This document shows positions 24,395 to 33,136 of a DNA stretch of 64,000 bases, one piece after another. The stretch is taken from NCBI GenBank assembly GCA_937125225.1, contig CAKZLE010000020.1:62001-126000 (forward strand). The letters are read 5' to 3'. The stretch's first letter is position 1. Each line of letters begins with the position of its first letter. The notes beneath the pieces were generated by a model. That model searched no databases and was not told the DNA's origin. It saw only the letters and a list, made by a program, of their open reading frames with translations. This stretch comes from an uncultured Spirochaetia bacterium. Its GTDB lineage: Bacteria; Spirochaetota; Spirochaetia; CAKZLE01. The translations under genes and the position numbers were made by a program.

Positions 24395-25996
24395 ATGGAT
24401 AGGATCAAAGAGGTCAAACAGTCAATAGTTAATGGTGAAGCAGTATTGGGAATAGAACTGGGGTCTACCCGGATAAAGGCGGTCCTGATCGCCCCTGATA
24501 ATTCCCCTATAGCCTCTGGTGGATATGGTTGGGAGAACTCTCTGGCAGATGGGATCTGGACATATGACCTTGATCTGGTATGGGAAGGCCTTCAGACTGC
24601 ATTCTCGACCCTCTCAGCTGATGTGAGACGACAGTATGGTGTCACTCTCTCAGAGGTGAAGGCCTTTGGGGTCAGTGGGATGATGCACGGGTATCTAGTA
24701 TTTGATGCTCAGGGAGAATTGCTCACCCCATTTCGAACCTGGAGAAACAATATTACCGGGGAGGCTTCAACGGCTCTCACAGATCTGTTCTCGTATCCTA
24801 TTCCGCAACGGTGGAGTATCGCACATCTGTATCAATCGATCATTGGAGAGGAGCCCCATATCGGGAGTATCTCCTATATGACCACGTTAGCTGGTTATAT
24901 CCATTGGAGATTGACTGGAGAGAAGGTCATCGGTATCGGTGAGGCCTCAGGGATGTTCCCCATTGATATAACTGAAAAAGATTTCAACAGCTCAATGATA
25001 GTTACCTTCGATGAACATATCGCAGATAAAGGGTATGATTGGAATCTTAAAGAGCTCCTTCCTACAGTACTTGAGGCAGGAACCCCTGCCGGAGTCCTCA
25101 CTGCTGAAGGAGCCCTCCTATTGGACCCGACTGGTACGTTATGTTCAGAGATCCCCATGTGTCCTCCTGAAGGAGATGCGGGAACCGGGATGGTTGCGAC
25201 CAACAGTGTCTCGGTCAGAACAGGTAACGTCTCTGCTGGTACATCGGTCTTCGCTATGCTGGTATTGGAGAAAGAACTCTCCAAAGTCCATCCTGAGATC
25301 GATCTGGTAACCACACCTGATGGCTCTCTAGTAGGGATGGCCCATTCGAATAACTGTACCTCTGAATATGATCAATGGATCTCCCTCTTCGGTGAGGCGA
25401 TCAAGGTTACTGGTGGAGAGATCTCTACAGGGAGACTCTATGATGACCTTTTGAGCCATGCATTGACTGGTGATTCTGACTGTGGCGGACTCCTTTCCTA
25501 CGGGTATATCTCCGGAGAACATATGACTGGGTTCAGTGAAGGGCGACCCCTGTTCGTTCGAGAATCCTCAAGTAATCTTACTTTGGCCAATTTCATCCGA
25601 GCGCAACTGTTCACCGCTCTCTGTGCTTTGAGAACTGGACTCGATATCCTCACAGAGGAGGAACAGGTAGAGGTCGATGAGATCAAAGGTCATGGAGGTT
25701 TCTTCAAGACTGCAGAGGTAGGACAGAGAATCATGGCTGCAGCTACGAACACTCCCATCTCTATACTCGAGACAGCTGGAGAGGGTGGTGCCTGGGGGAT
25801 CGCACTTCTCGCCTCATTCCTGAACCAAAGAACACAAGGGAAGACCCTACCTGAATTCCTAGATACCGTGTTCGGTGATGCTACCGGAGAACCGGTAGCA
25901 CCGGATGCAGCCGATGTGAAGGGCTTCAATGAATTCTTCACCCGCTACCATCAGGGGCTTGTGATCGAACGAGCTGCAGTTGATAATCTTTCCTAG
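24395..25996 (+). CDS. FGGY carbohydrate kinase, Bacteroides-type ribulokinase-like
   Basis: The 533-residue kinase starts with [19 protein letters not shown], the nucleotide-binding motif of FGGY kinases. The order of motifs ([56 protein letters not shown]) matches my memory of kinases in Bacteroidetes arabinose operons, which act as L-ribulokinases without resembling E. coli AraB closely. No arabinose isomerase or epimerase is adjacent. The start follows GGTGAGG about 9-10 nt upstream. It is apparently monocistronic and repressible through the upstream operator. Confidence 0.85.
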   Translation: MDRIKEVKQSIVNGEAVLGIELGSTRIKAVLIAPDNSPIASGGYGWENSLADGIWTYDLDLVWEGLQTAFSTLSADVRRQYGVTLSEVKAFGVSGMMHGYLVFDAQGELLTPFRTWRNNITGEASTALTDLFSYPIPQRWSIAHLYQSIIGEEPHIGSISYMTTLAGYIHWRLTGEKVIGIGEASGMFPIDITEKDFNSSMIVTFDEHIADKGYDWNLKELLPTVLEAGTPAGVLTAEGALLLDPTGTLCSEIPMCPPEGDAGTGMVATNSVSVRTGNVSAGTSVFAMLVLEKELSKVHPEIDLVTTPDGSLVGMAHSNNCTSEYDQWISLFGEAIKVTGGEISTGRLYDDLLSHALTGDSDCGGLLSYGYISGEHMTGFSEGRPLFVRESSSNLTLANFIRAQLFTALCALRTGLDILTEEEQVEVDEIKGHGGFFKTAEVGQRIMAAATNTPISILETAGEGGAWGIALLASFLNQRTQGKTLPEFLDTVFGDATGEPVAPDAADVKGFNEFFTRYHQGLVIERAAVDNLS

Positions 25997-25999
25997 CGC

Positions 26000-26869
26000 T
26001 TAGGGAAGGACCTTTTGCCAATCTGGTATCGTGGGAATCGAACCCTGCGATACCATGAACTGTGCTAACGTGTTCAACTCTTCAAGATGTTCAATCACCG
26101 GTTCATAATTGAATTGATGAAAGTCCCTGCTTACCGCCAACACCTCTTCATCCAACCCCGTCACCGATAGTAACAGCTCTTCTGTATCTCGATCGAGGGG
26201 GCCCTCAAGAAGCTTTTCAGCTTTCTTGATCTCATCGATGAACCGTGCTATCTGCTCGGGTTTGTCTTTTAGAGTCTTTTTCGTTGTGACAAGGACGAGA
26301 GGATATATCTTATCTGGAAGTGCTAGACTAAAATCTTTCATACCTTCCAGTCTATTCATAGCAATGCTTGGGGTTGGTTCACTTGCCGCTAAAGCATCGA
26401 TCTCTCCCGATTCGAGAGCTGAAAGTTGTAATGATGGTGAGAGGTCGATAAGATCCGCATCATAGGATAACCAACTTGAGAGTGCCGCATGAGTGCTCGT
26501 ACCGAACTTGACCCCGATCTTCAGAGGTCTGTCACTTCTCCCTACCATTCGGTGGCGATCGATTCCACCCCCGTGGATACCTAATAATATGATGGTCTCA
26601 GGGTAACGCGCTGCGAGTGTGACCGCAACAGCATCTCCCATGGTCGCTACATCGGCATTGCCACTTATCAAGGCCTCCGCAGTCAATGAACCGGAGGAGA
26701 AGTGCTTTCCTGAGAAACTCGGGTCATCTTTCATCTGATGTGCTGCAATGATCACTGCAGCATCTCCTACTCTATCTTGATAGACAAGAGAGAAAGGATC
26801 TTCTCGCTGAGTACATGAACTCAGGATAAGCAATGATAACAGGATCATAAAGAATAGTTTGTAGCTCAT
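26000..26869 (-). CDS. ABC importer binding lipoprotein (NMT1/SsuA-like)
   Basis: This 289-residue lipoprotein has the lipobox LSSC (Cys19) and a periplasmic fold of the NMT1/THI5/SsuA group, which bind sulfonates, nitrate, pyrimidine precursors and related compounds. The chosen start at 26869 follows AAGGAG with 8 nt spacing; the longer open frame upstream runs inside the ATPase gene. It overlaps the ATPase by 4 bases. Substrate is unknown; there are no sulfur or thiamine genes next door. Confidence 0.85.
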   Translation of the reverse strand: MSYKLFFMILLSLLILSSCTQREDPFSLVYQDRVGDAAVIIAAHQMKDDPSFSGKHFSSGSLTAEALISGNADVATMGDAVAVTLAARYPETIILLGIHGGGIDRHRMVGRSDRPLKIGVKFGTSTHAALSSWLSYDADLIDLSPSLQLSALESGEIDALAASEPTPSIAMNRLEGMKDFSLALPDKIYPLVLVTTKKTLKDKPEQIARFIDEIKKAEKLLEGPLDRDTEELLLSVTGLDEEVLAVSRDFHQFNYEPVIEHLEELNTLAQFMVSQGSIPTIPDWQKVLP

Positions 26870-27624
26870 GTGGTATGCTCCTTTGGTGGACAGCATAGTC
26901 CCATGGAGCCGCGTATCTTCTGAGCCAATGTATTGAAGGGGATAGAATCCACTGAAGGCTTCTCTCTGCTGAGATCCCAATCTCCAATGACCTTCCCAGG
27001 ACGTACTGAGAGTAACACTACACGAGAGCCTAGGGTGAGAGCCTCCCGAATCGAATGAGTGATGAAGATGACCGTCTTCTGACTCTTCTCCCATATCGTG
27101 ATCATCTCTCTATTGAGTCTTGCTCGAGTCTGCTCATCAAGACTGGAGAATGGTTCATCCATCAATAGAATAGGGGAGTTCATCACAAGAGATCTTGCGA
27201 TGGAAACCTTTTGTTTCATCCCTCCACTTAGTTCATGAGGCATTGCATGATCGAAACCTCTCAGGCCGACCGTCTCAAGCGCATTGGCAACGGCCTCTTT
27301 CTGGTCATTTTTTTGACTACTGTCCATGGCAAGGAGAATATTCTCCTCTACATTGAGCCAGGGCATCAAGGTTGATTCCTGAAAGACTACCGCACGATCC
27401 CTGCCAGGACCTGTTATGGTCTTTCCTCTAAAAAGTACCTCACCAGACTCTGGTTGCAGAAGTCCTGCTGCCATGTGCAGTAGGGAGGTCTTCCCACAGC
27501 CTGAGGAGCCTACGATACAGAGGAATTCCCCTTCGGAGACTTTCAGGTCTATCCCTGATAGCGCATGGATCTCAGACTCCTTACTCCTGTATCGGTGATC
27601 TATTCCGCGAAATTCCAGTATCAT
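26866..27624 (-). CDS. ABC importer ATPase (SsuB/TauB-like)
   Basis: The 252-residue ATPase has Walker A GSSGCGKTS, signature LSGGMKQKV and Walker B ILLMDEPFSSLD, the pattern of nitrate/taurine/sulfonate importers. The start at 27624 overlaps the permease stop (ATGA), and an earlier ATG at 27747 lies inside the permease gene and is rejected. It couples to the permease at 27621. Confidence 0.9.
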   Translation of the reverse strand: MILEFRGIDHRYRSKESEIHALSGIDLKVSEGEFLCIVGSSGCGKTSLLHMAAGLLQPESGEVLFRGKTITGPGRDRAVVFQESTLMPWLNVEENILLAMDSSQKNDQKEAVANALETVGLRGFDHAMPHELSGGMKQKVSIARSLVMNSPILLMDEPFSSLDEQTRARLNREMITIWEKSQKTVIFITHSIREALTLGSRVVLLSVRPGKVIGDWDLSREKPSVDSIPFNTLAQKIRGSMGLCCPPKEHTT

Positions 27625-28397
27625 AGCAGGCCTCGCTTCTGACGAATATGACAGTCTAAAGAGGAGAATATCACTCGCTCTACGATCAAACCAATGATGA
27701 TGATGAGCGTGAGTGCCCCGAAGGCTGCCTGATAGTCCAATGTCCATCTTGATTGATAGAGTGCATACCCCAAGCCGAGGCTGCTACCTACGACCATCTC
27801 TGCCGAGATCAGGACACGGAACCCATTTGCTGCTCCTGTTCTCAAACCACTGATGATCGATGGAGCTGCACCTGGGAGGATGACACGAAAGAAGGTGCGC
27901 CTAGGGGACAACTCCATAGTCTGAGCTGCCTGTAGTAGGACCGTCTCTATTTGCTGTATCCCTGAACGGGTATTGATGATTATGGGTGCTATAGCTGTGA
28001 CGGTGATCATGAATATAGTGGCTCCATTACCCAGTCCGAAGACGATCATCGTTATGGGTATCCATGCCAGACCCGGAATGAGTTGCAGGACCGTGACTAA
28101 TGGTGAAAAGAGTCTTTCAACCACAGGACTCAAGCCCATGATGATCCCGAGTACGATACCTAGACTCGATGCGAGGATGAATCCCGAACCCCATCGAAGC
28201 AGACTTGCTCCTGCATGGAGTAACATATTCTGTGATGGGTCCAAAAGTGCTAGGATGGCTTCCCAGGGATAGGGGAAGGGCTTATCAAGGGCGATTCGCT
28301 GATAGGCTGCTAGGAGTATCCAGATCAACAAGATCATCAGGATCCCAGAGAGTTGGCCCTCTTTTTTGTTTTGAGTCTTATTTTTAATATGGTTCAT
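27621..28397 (-). CDS. ABC importer permease (SsuC-like)
   Basis: The 258-residue inner-membrane permease has the BPD_transp_1 motif AAQTMELSPRRTFFRVILPGAAP (a pattern of SsuC/TauC EAA loops; residues about 156-178) and about six helices. It is the first gene of this leftward three-gene importer. The upstream region is shared with a divergent sugar-importer operon. Confidence 0.9.
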   Translation of the reverse strand: MNHIKNKTQNKKEGQLSGILMILLIWILLAAYQRIALDKPFPYPWEAILALLDPSQNMLLHAGASLLRWGSGFILASSLGIVLGIIMGLSPVVERLFSPLVTVLQLIPGLAWIPITMIVFGLGNGATIFMITVTAIAPIIINTRSGIQQIETVLLQAAQTMELSPRRTFFRVILPGAAPSIISGLRTGAANGFRVLISAEMVVGSSLGLGYALYQSRWTLDYQAAFGALTLIIIIGLIVERVIFSSLDCHIRQKRGLL

Positions 28398-28454
28398 GCT
28401 ATCAATATAGAGTTTTATACAGAGTTGTCAAATGTAAATAGCCAAGTGAGAGCA

Positions 28455-28512
28455 CCTGTATAAGATTCTACAGGAACTGATAATATCTTCCATATACAGG
28501 TATAAATACAGG
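28455..28512. repeat. Four short CCTGTA/TACAGG boxes
   Basis: CCTGTA at 28455 is inverted relative to TACAGG at 28469; two more TACAGG copies lie at 28495 and 28507. The cluster is in the intergenic space between divergent importer operons and looks like regulator half-sites. The response regulator at 32385 is one candidate. Confidence 0.45.
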
Positions 28513-28551
28513 CAATCGCAGGATTGAGCTAATTTTCACAGAATTGTGTCA

Positions 28552-28581
28552 TTGTGTTCAATCGAGTAGCTCCTCTACAAT
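28552..28581 (+). promoter_or_regulatory. Candidate promoter of the second CUT1 operon
   Basis: TTGTGT (28552-28557), 18-bp spacer and TACAAT (28576-28581) lie about 35 bases before the binding-protein ATG. Confidence 0.45.
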
Positions 28582-28615
28582 GGATATATACAGAACATGT
28601 ATAAAAGGAGTTACT

Positions 28616-29914
28616 ATGAAAAAAATCTTATGTGCGTTGGCTATTGTAGCCTTGATCGCAGTCTCTCCTGTCTTCGCTGGAGGCCAGCAGGAGAAGGAAG
28701 ATGGACCAATCACCATTACGTTCTGGACTCATGAGGATCCGAATAGAACAGAGATCGAAGAGCGGTATATCGCTGAATTCGAAGCATCACATCCTAATAT
28801 CACCGTTGAACGAGTAACACAGTCTTCAACCAAGATTCAGGAACTTGTGCTTACAGCATTCGCAGCGAACCAGGGACCAGATATCTTCAATATGTCAATC
28901 GAAGATGAGTATGCCTACATCGTGAATGGACGTGTAGCACCGGTCGATGCAGAAGCGGCAGGTTATAGTTCTACGAGTTCACTCGTTGGATCATATCTTG
29001 AAGGTTCACTAGATCCTGTCACTTTGGATGGAAAGGTCTATGGTCTTCCTCTCGAATTGACAAACTGGAGTCTCTATATCAACAAGAAAGTATTCAAAGA
29101 TGCTGGACTGAATCCTGATACCGACTACCCTAAGACTTGGGAAGAGGTTGCAGAAGTATCAGAGAAACTGGTCATCCGAGATGGTGATATCGTTACAAGA
29201 CGAGGGTTTGACTTCAGATATCCATACTATTTGGTATCAATGGTACCAATGGTCGAACAGCTTGGTGGACAGTTGATCAGCGATGATGGCAAGAAAGCTA
29301 TCGTTGGTGATGAAGCTTGGCTCTCATTCCTCGAATACATGCAGATGTGGGGACCAAATGGAAACAACCTTGGATCACCAACCTATAAGAATGCTCGAAA
29401 ACTCTTCAACAAAGACAATAATGATATAGCCATGGCAATGACAGGTCTCTATCAGCAGGGAAGGATCAGAGCAGACAACCAGGAATTCTATGACAGCGGC
29501 GAATGGATGGTCGTACCATTCCCAGTATTCGAGAACGCTGTGAATGATACCGCTGCCTGTTACTATGGTCACTACTATATGGTCAATGGTCAGAAGAGTG
29601 CTGCTCAGCAGAAAGCTTCATGGGAATTCATCGGATACATGTTAAGCCATGGTGAAGAATACCTGAAGACCGTGAATATCATCCAGCCTACAACTGAACT
29701 TCTTGAATCTGAGACCTACAAGAACATGCCTTATTCAGACGTGTTCAGTGCAGATATGGAGAGAGGCCATGTTGTATACTTCGGTGAAGAGAGTGCAAAG
29801 CTACAGGAACTTATCAAAGGTGCTGTAGAATCAGTGATGCTTTCGGGTGTTGCCCCCCAAAAGGCTCTAGCTACATTGAGAGCTGAAGCACAGGAACTGC
29901 TTGACGATATGTAG
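28616..29914 (+). CDS. CUT1 sugar ABC importer, substrate-binding protein
   Basis: The 432-residue family-1 solute-binding protein starts at the ATG after AAAGGAG; an earlier in-frame ATG at 28544 lacks a signal peptide context. Its signal peptide ends VFAGGQQEKED, again without a lipobox cysteine. The region TIEVERV-like strands and FWTHEDPNR near the mature N-terminus are typical of oligosaccharide binders. A hairpin separates it from the two permease genes. It probably feeds the same operon's HAD phosphatase-linked pathway. Confidence 0.9.
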   Translation: MKKILCALAIVALIAVSPVFAGGQQEKEDGPITITFWTHEDPNRTEIEERYIAEFEASHPNITVERVTQSSTKIQELVLTAFAANQGPDIFNMSIEDEYAYIVNGRVAPVDAEAAGYSSTSSLVGSYLEGSLDPVTLDGKVYGLPLELTNWSLYINKKVFKDAGLNPDTDYPKTWEEVAEVSEKLVIRDGDIVTRRGFDFRYPYYLVSMVPMVEQLGGQLISDDGKKAIVGDEAWLSFLEYMQMWGPNGNNLGSPTYKNARKLFNKDNNDIAMAMTGLYQQGRIRADNQEFYDSGEWMVVPFPVFENAVNDTAACYYGHYYMVNGQKSAAQQKASWEFIGYMLSHGEEYLKTVNIIQPTTELLESETYKNMPYSDVFSADMERGHVVYFGEESAKLQELIKGAVESVMLSGVAPQKALATLRAEAQELLDDM

Positions 29915-29933
29915 ACACATATGAATCATTTGA

Positions 29934-29959
29934 AACGGATGCAGGAGACTGCATCCGTT
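29934..29959 (+). other. Intercistronic hairpin
   Basis: AACGGATGCA and TGCATCCGTT form a 10-bp perfect stem with loop GGAGAC, 20 bases after the binding-protein stop. There is no T-run, consistent with mRNA stabilisation or attenuation within the operon. Confidence 0.75.
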
Positions 29960-29988
29960 CATCATATGTAGTATGTGCAAGGATTAAT

Positions 29989-30900
29989 ATGAGACAAAAA
30001 ACAAAAACCAAGAGTATAGAGAAGCATCTCTCCCATTGGGGAATCACATTCGTTCTTCCCTCGATAGTATTCTTCTCTCTGTTTAATTTCTATCCTATCT
30101 TGAATGCGCTCTATACCAGCTTCTTCAAGAAGAAGGTGCTCTCGCTAGCAGCACCAGAATTCGTCGGATTGAAAAATTATATCTATCTTCTGACTTCAGC
30201 AAACTTCTGGAACTCTATCAGAGCAACAGCGGTATTCACCATCGGGACATTCCTCCCTCTACTATTGGCGAGTCTCATCTTTGCTGTGTTCATCACCTCG
30301 ATCAAGAGGGGTAACAAGTTCTACCAGATGGCGTTCTATTCACCTGCAGTACTCTCTTCTGTAGTATCTGCTGCTATCTGGCTTCTTATCTTCGATCCGA
30401 GAGGACTGGGGAACCAATGGGTCAACAACCTTCTGGGGACTCACGGAACAGACCATAACTGGCTTGCAGATGCTATGATGGTCCAACTTTCGACAATGAT
30501 CGTCTATTTCTGGAAATATATTGGCTATTTCATCATCATTTTCATTGCTGGGCTAGCATCTATCCCGAAGAGCCTCTATGAAGCTGCCCGTATAGACGGG
30601 ACGAGTGGTTGGCAGGAGTTCTGGAGAATCACTCTACCACTTCTAAAACCTACGATCGTATTAGTCTCCATCATGTCTATGCTGCAATGTTTGAAGACCT
30701 TCGGTATACAGTATCTGTTCACACAGTCGGGTGCCCCACAGGATCCGATCAATGTCATTACGATGAATATCTATAACACCGGTATTCGTGACCATCGAAT
30801 CGGTCGTGCAAGTGCTATGAGTATCATCCTCTTCATCATCATGCTGGTATTCACCTGGATCCAGTTCAAGAGCTCAAAGAGCGATGAAGTCGAGTATTAG
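29989..30900 (+). CDS. CUT1 sugar ABC importer, permease 1
   Basis: This 303-residue MalF/UgpA-like permease has six helices and the EAA loop EAARIDGTSGWQEFWRITLP (residues about 197-216). It starts after AAGGA, 74 bases past the binding protein, and is followed 15 bases later by the second permease. Confidence 0.92.
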   Translation: MRQKTKTKSIEKHLSHWGITFVLPSIVFFSLFNFYPILNALYTSFFKKKVLSLAAPEFVGLKNYIYLLTSANFWNSIRATAVFTIGTFLPLLLASLIFAVFITSIKRGNKFYQMAFYSPAVLSSVVSAAIWLLIFDPRGLGNQWVNNLLGTHGTDHNWLADAMMVQLSTMIVYFWKYIGYFIIIFIAGLASIPKSLYEAARIDGTSGWQEFWRITLPLLKPTIVLVSIMSMLQCLKTFGIQYLFTQSGAPQDPINVITMNIYNTGIRDHRIGRASAMSIILFIIMLVFTWIQFKSSKSDEVEY

Positions 30901-30915
30901 GGAGGATATGAACAT

Positions 30916-31800
30916 ATGCAGTTAGTACAAAGCTTGAAGACCCCGATACGGTCTCTGAAAACAGCACAAATCACTTGGCAGAAGGCTCTGATCTGGTTTC
31001 TTCTGATCTTGCTCACCATATTCACCTTGACCCCGATCCTCTACATGTTCACCGCTTCTGCGATGCCGGCAAAGGATATCATGAAGATGCCTTATCGCTG
31101 GGTACCGAAGGGCTTCGAATATGAGAATTTCGTGAAGGCTATTAAAGGTAATGATGGCTCCTTCATATTCTTGAGGAACATCCTTAACTCTTTGATCGTT
31201 GCAGTTACCTGTGCGGTGACCACTGTATTACTTTCAGCGATCACCGGGTACGGATTGGCAAAGTTCAGATTCAAAGGAAGGAATCTGTTGTTCATGATGA
31301 TCATGGCAACGATGATGATTCCCTTTGAAGCTATCATGATCCCGCTATATATGGTCGTGACCAAACTGGGGATCCAGAACTCCTATACAGGGTTGATCCT
31401 GCCCTTCCTCGTCAATGCCTTCGGGATATTCATGATGCGTCAGTATCTTGTGACCTTTCCGACTGAGTTCCTCGATGCTGCAAGAGTGGATGGAATGTCA
31501 GAGCCCGGGATCTTCACAAAGATCGTCTTCCCAAACTGTAAACCAGCTATCGCAACTTTAGCGATACTTGCATTCAGGGCTCAATGGGATAATCTCCTAT
31601 GGCCTCTTCTTGTGGCACAGAGTGAGAATATGAAAACAGTCCCTCTCTATATCGTGAAGTTCACCACAGAGATGAATACCGATGAGGGTGCTATGATGGC
31701 TGTCGCAGCGATCGCTAGTATCCCGATGTTCGTCCTGTTCTTCTCTCTTTCGAATTATTTCATCAGTGGGACCGCAGTGTTCTCCTCAAGAAAAGGATAG
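30916..31800 (+). CDS. CUT1 sugar ABC importer, permease 2
   Basis: This 294-residue MalG/UgpE-like permease has the EAA-loop pattern DAARVDGMSEPGIFTKIVFP (residues about 192-211) and an amphipathic N-terminal extension before helix 1. The start follows GGAGG. No ATPase gene is present in the operon. A HAD phosphatase starts 7 bases after its stop. Confidence 0.92.
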   Translation: MQLVQSLKTPIRSLKTAQITWQKALIWFLLILLTIFTLTPILYMFTASAMPAKDIMKMPYRWVPKGFEYENFVKAIKGNDGSFIFLRNILNSLIVAVTCAVTTVLLSAITGYGLAKFRFKGRNLLFMMIMATMMIPFEAIMIPLYMVVTKLGIQNSYTGLILPFLVNAFGIFMMRQYLVTFPTEFLDAARVDGMSEPGIFTKIVFPNCKPAIATLAILAFRAQWDNLLWPLLVAQSENMKTVPLYIVKFTTEMNTDEGAMMAVAAIASIPMFVLFFSLSNYFISGTAVFSSRKG

Positions 31801-31807
31801 TAGGGTT

Positions 31808-32395
31808 ATGGGAAATAGACAGTTATATATCTTCGATCTTGGTAATGTCGTTTTACAGCAGGTGGATGTCACTCCTGCGATAGTCTCGATCCTTGCTGAT
31901 GCTGCTGAGCACTATCTCTACCGGTATGAGTTTCATCTTGATGAACTGATGACCGGTCGCATGAGTGCTGCTGATTTCTGGGCGACCGTGGGGAAGGATG
32001 CTAAGACCCCTATTGCTGTCGATTACCTGGCTGAATGTTTCTCTCCTGTCCCTGACCCTGCTGTGATAAAGATTCTCGATGAGCTGAGAGCTTCCGGGAA
32101 GAGGGTTGTCTGCGGGACCAATACCTATGAGAGCCACTATCAGATCTTTAAGGATCTTGAGGCTCTGACCCACTTCGATGAGGTCTATGCCTCACAGATC
32201 ATGGGTTGTGCAAAACCTGAGGGTGCCTTCTATACCTATATCATGGAGAGGGAAGGATTCTCTCCTGAGGATGTCTTCTTCATAGATGATAAACTCGAGA
32301 ATGTGATAGGAGCAAAAGCTCTTGGAATCACTGCGATCCAATTCTTCGATGCAGTCGAGTTGCGGATAGCTCTTGATCTTCCCCCTACTGAGTAG
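31808..32395 (+). CDS. HAD-family phosphatase (YihX-like)
   Basis: This 195-residue HAD hydrolase starts at the ATG at 31808, 7 bases after the permease stop. It has FDLGNVV (the nucleophile Asp with an unusual Gly-Asn, as in YihX glucose-1-phosphatases), CGTNTYESH and DDKLENVIGA. It probably dephosphorylates a sugar phosphate, here from the imported carbohydrate. Its last 11 bases overlap the convergent response-regulator gene. Confidence 0.87.
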   Translation: MGNRQLYIFDLGNVVLQQVDVTPAIVSILADAAEHYLYRYEFHLDELMTGRMSAADFWATVGKDAKTPIAVDYLAECFSPVPDPAVIKILDELRASGKRVVCGTNTYESHYQIFKDLEALTHFDEVYASQIMGCAKPEGAFYTYIMEREGFSPEDVFFIDDKLENVIGAKALGITAIQFFDAVELRIALDLPPTE

Positions 32396-33119
32396 GGGAC
32401 CCCTTTCGGTACTCTCTTGGTGAGATTCCCGTATAGCGTTTGAAGAGTTTTGAGAAGTAACTTCCCGATAGAAAACCACATCGTTGATAGATCTCTGTTA
32501 TCTGCAGGGAGGTCTCTCTGAGAAGCCTCATAGCTTCACGGATCCTTCTGTTCTGAAGATACCCCAGTACGGTATAACCAGAGTGTTCTTTGAACAGGTG
32601 GCTGATGTGACTTTCAGAGAGTTGAAGGTGGGATCCTACACTATAGATACTGATATCGCGGTGATAGTTCTCATCAATAAAATCCATAGCCATCTTGACG
32701 ATCGCAGGCTGACCGGCGCCCCTCAAGGGGTTCGATACACGGTCCTTGAGCGACTGGGCATCAAGTTTCTTACAAAGCGTTGAGACGCAGGAGAGCAACT
32801 GATCATGTTCAAGGGGTTTCAGCAGGTAGTCATGGACTCCTAACCTGATAGCCTCCTGTGCAAGAGCGAATTCCCCATATCCAGTGAATATCACCGATGC
32901 TCGAGGTTTCGTCTTGTTGAGCATCTGTAATCCACTTTGCCCCGGCAGTCTAATATCGGTGAGTACGATATCCGGCTGGAGCGCTTTGATCATCTGCTCT
33001 CCGGAGACCCCATCTGCAGCATCTCCTATGATCCTGCAACCGATCGATTCCCAATCGATAGTTATGAGCAACTCTTGCCTGATAAGAGTCTCGTCTTCCA
33101 CTAATATGATGGTATACAT
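32385..33119 (-). CDS. AraC-type response regulator (YesN-like)
   Basis: The 244-residue protein has a receiver domain (phosphoacceptor Asp55 in VLTDIRLPG) and a C-terminal double helix-turn-helix of the AraC type (about residues 143-244, including SESHISHLFKEHSGYTVLGY). It is preceded by AGAGGAAAAG, 17 bases after the kinase gene. This pairing is the YesMN class, which commonly controls neighbouring sugar importers; the CUT1 operon at 28616 is the obvious target. Confidence 0.92.
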   Translation of the reverse strand: MYTIILVEDETLIRQELLITIDWESIGCRIIGDAADGVSGEQMIKALQPDIVLTDIRLPGQSGLQMLNKTKPRASVIFTGYGEFALAQEAIRLGVHDYLLKPLEHDQLLSCVSTLCKKLDAQSLKDRVSNPLRGAGQPAIVKMAMDFIDENYHRDISIYSVGSHLQLSESHISHLFKEHSGYTVLGYLQNRRIREAMRLLRETSLQITEIYQRCGFLSGSYFSKLFKRYTGISPREYRKGSPTQ

Positions 33120-33136
33120 ATTCTTTTCCTCTTTGC

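Noticed and set aside
24895-25314. 139-residue open frame antisense to the AraB-like kinase
   Set aside because: Shadow frame; the sense gene has continuous conserved motifs in this stretch.
25985-26010. Hairpin at the junction of the convergent kinase and binding-protein genes as a terminator
   Set aside because: The stem has a mismatch and no T-run, and lies within coding sequence on both sides.
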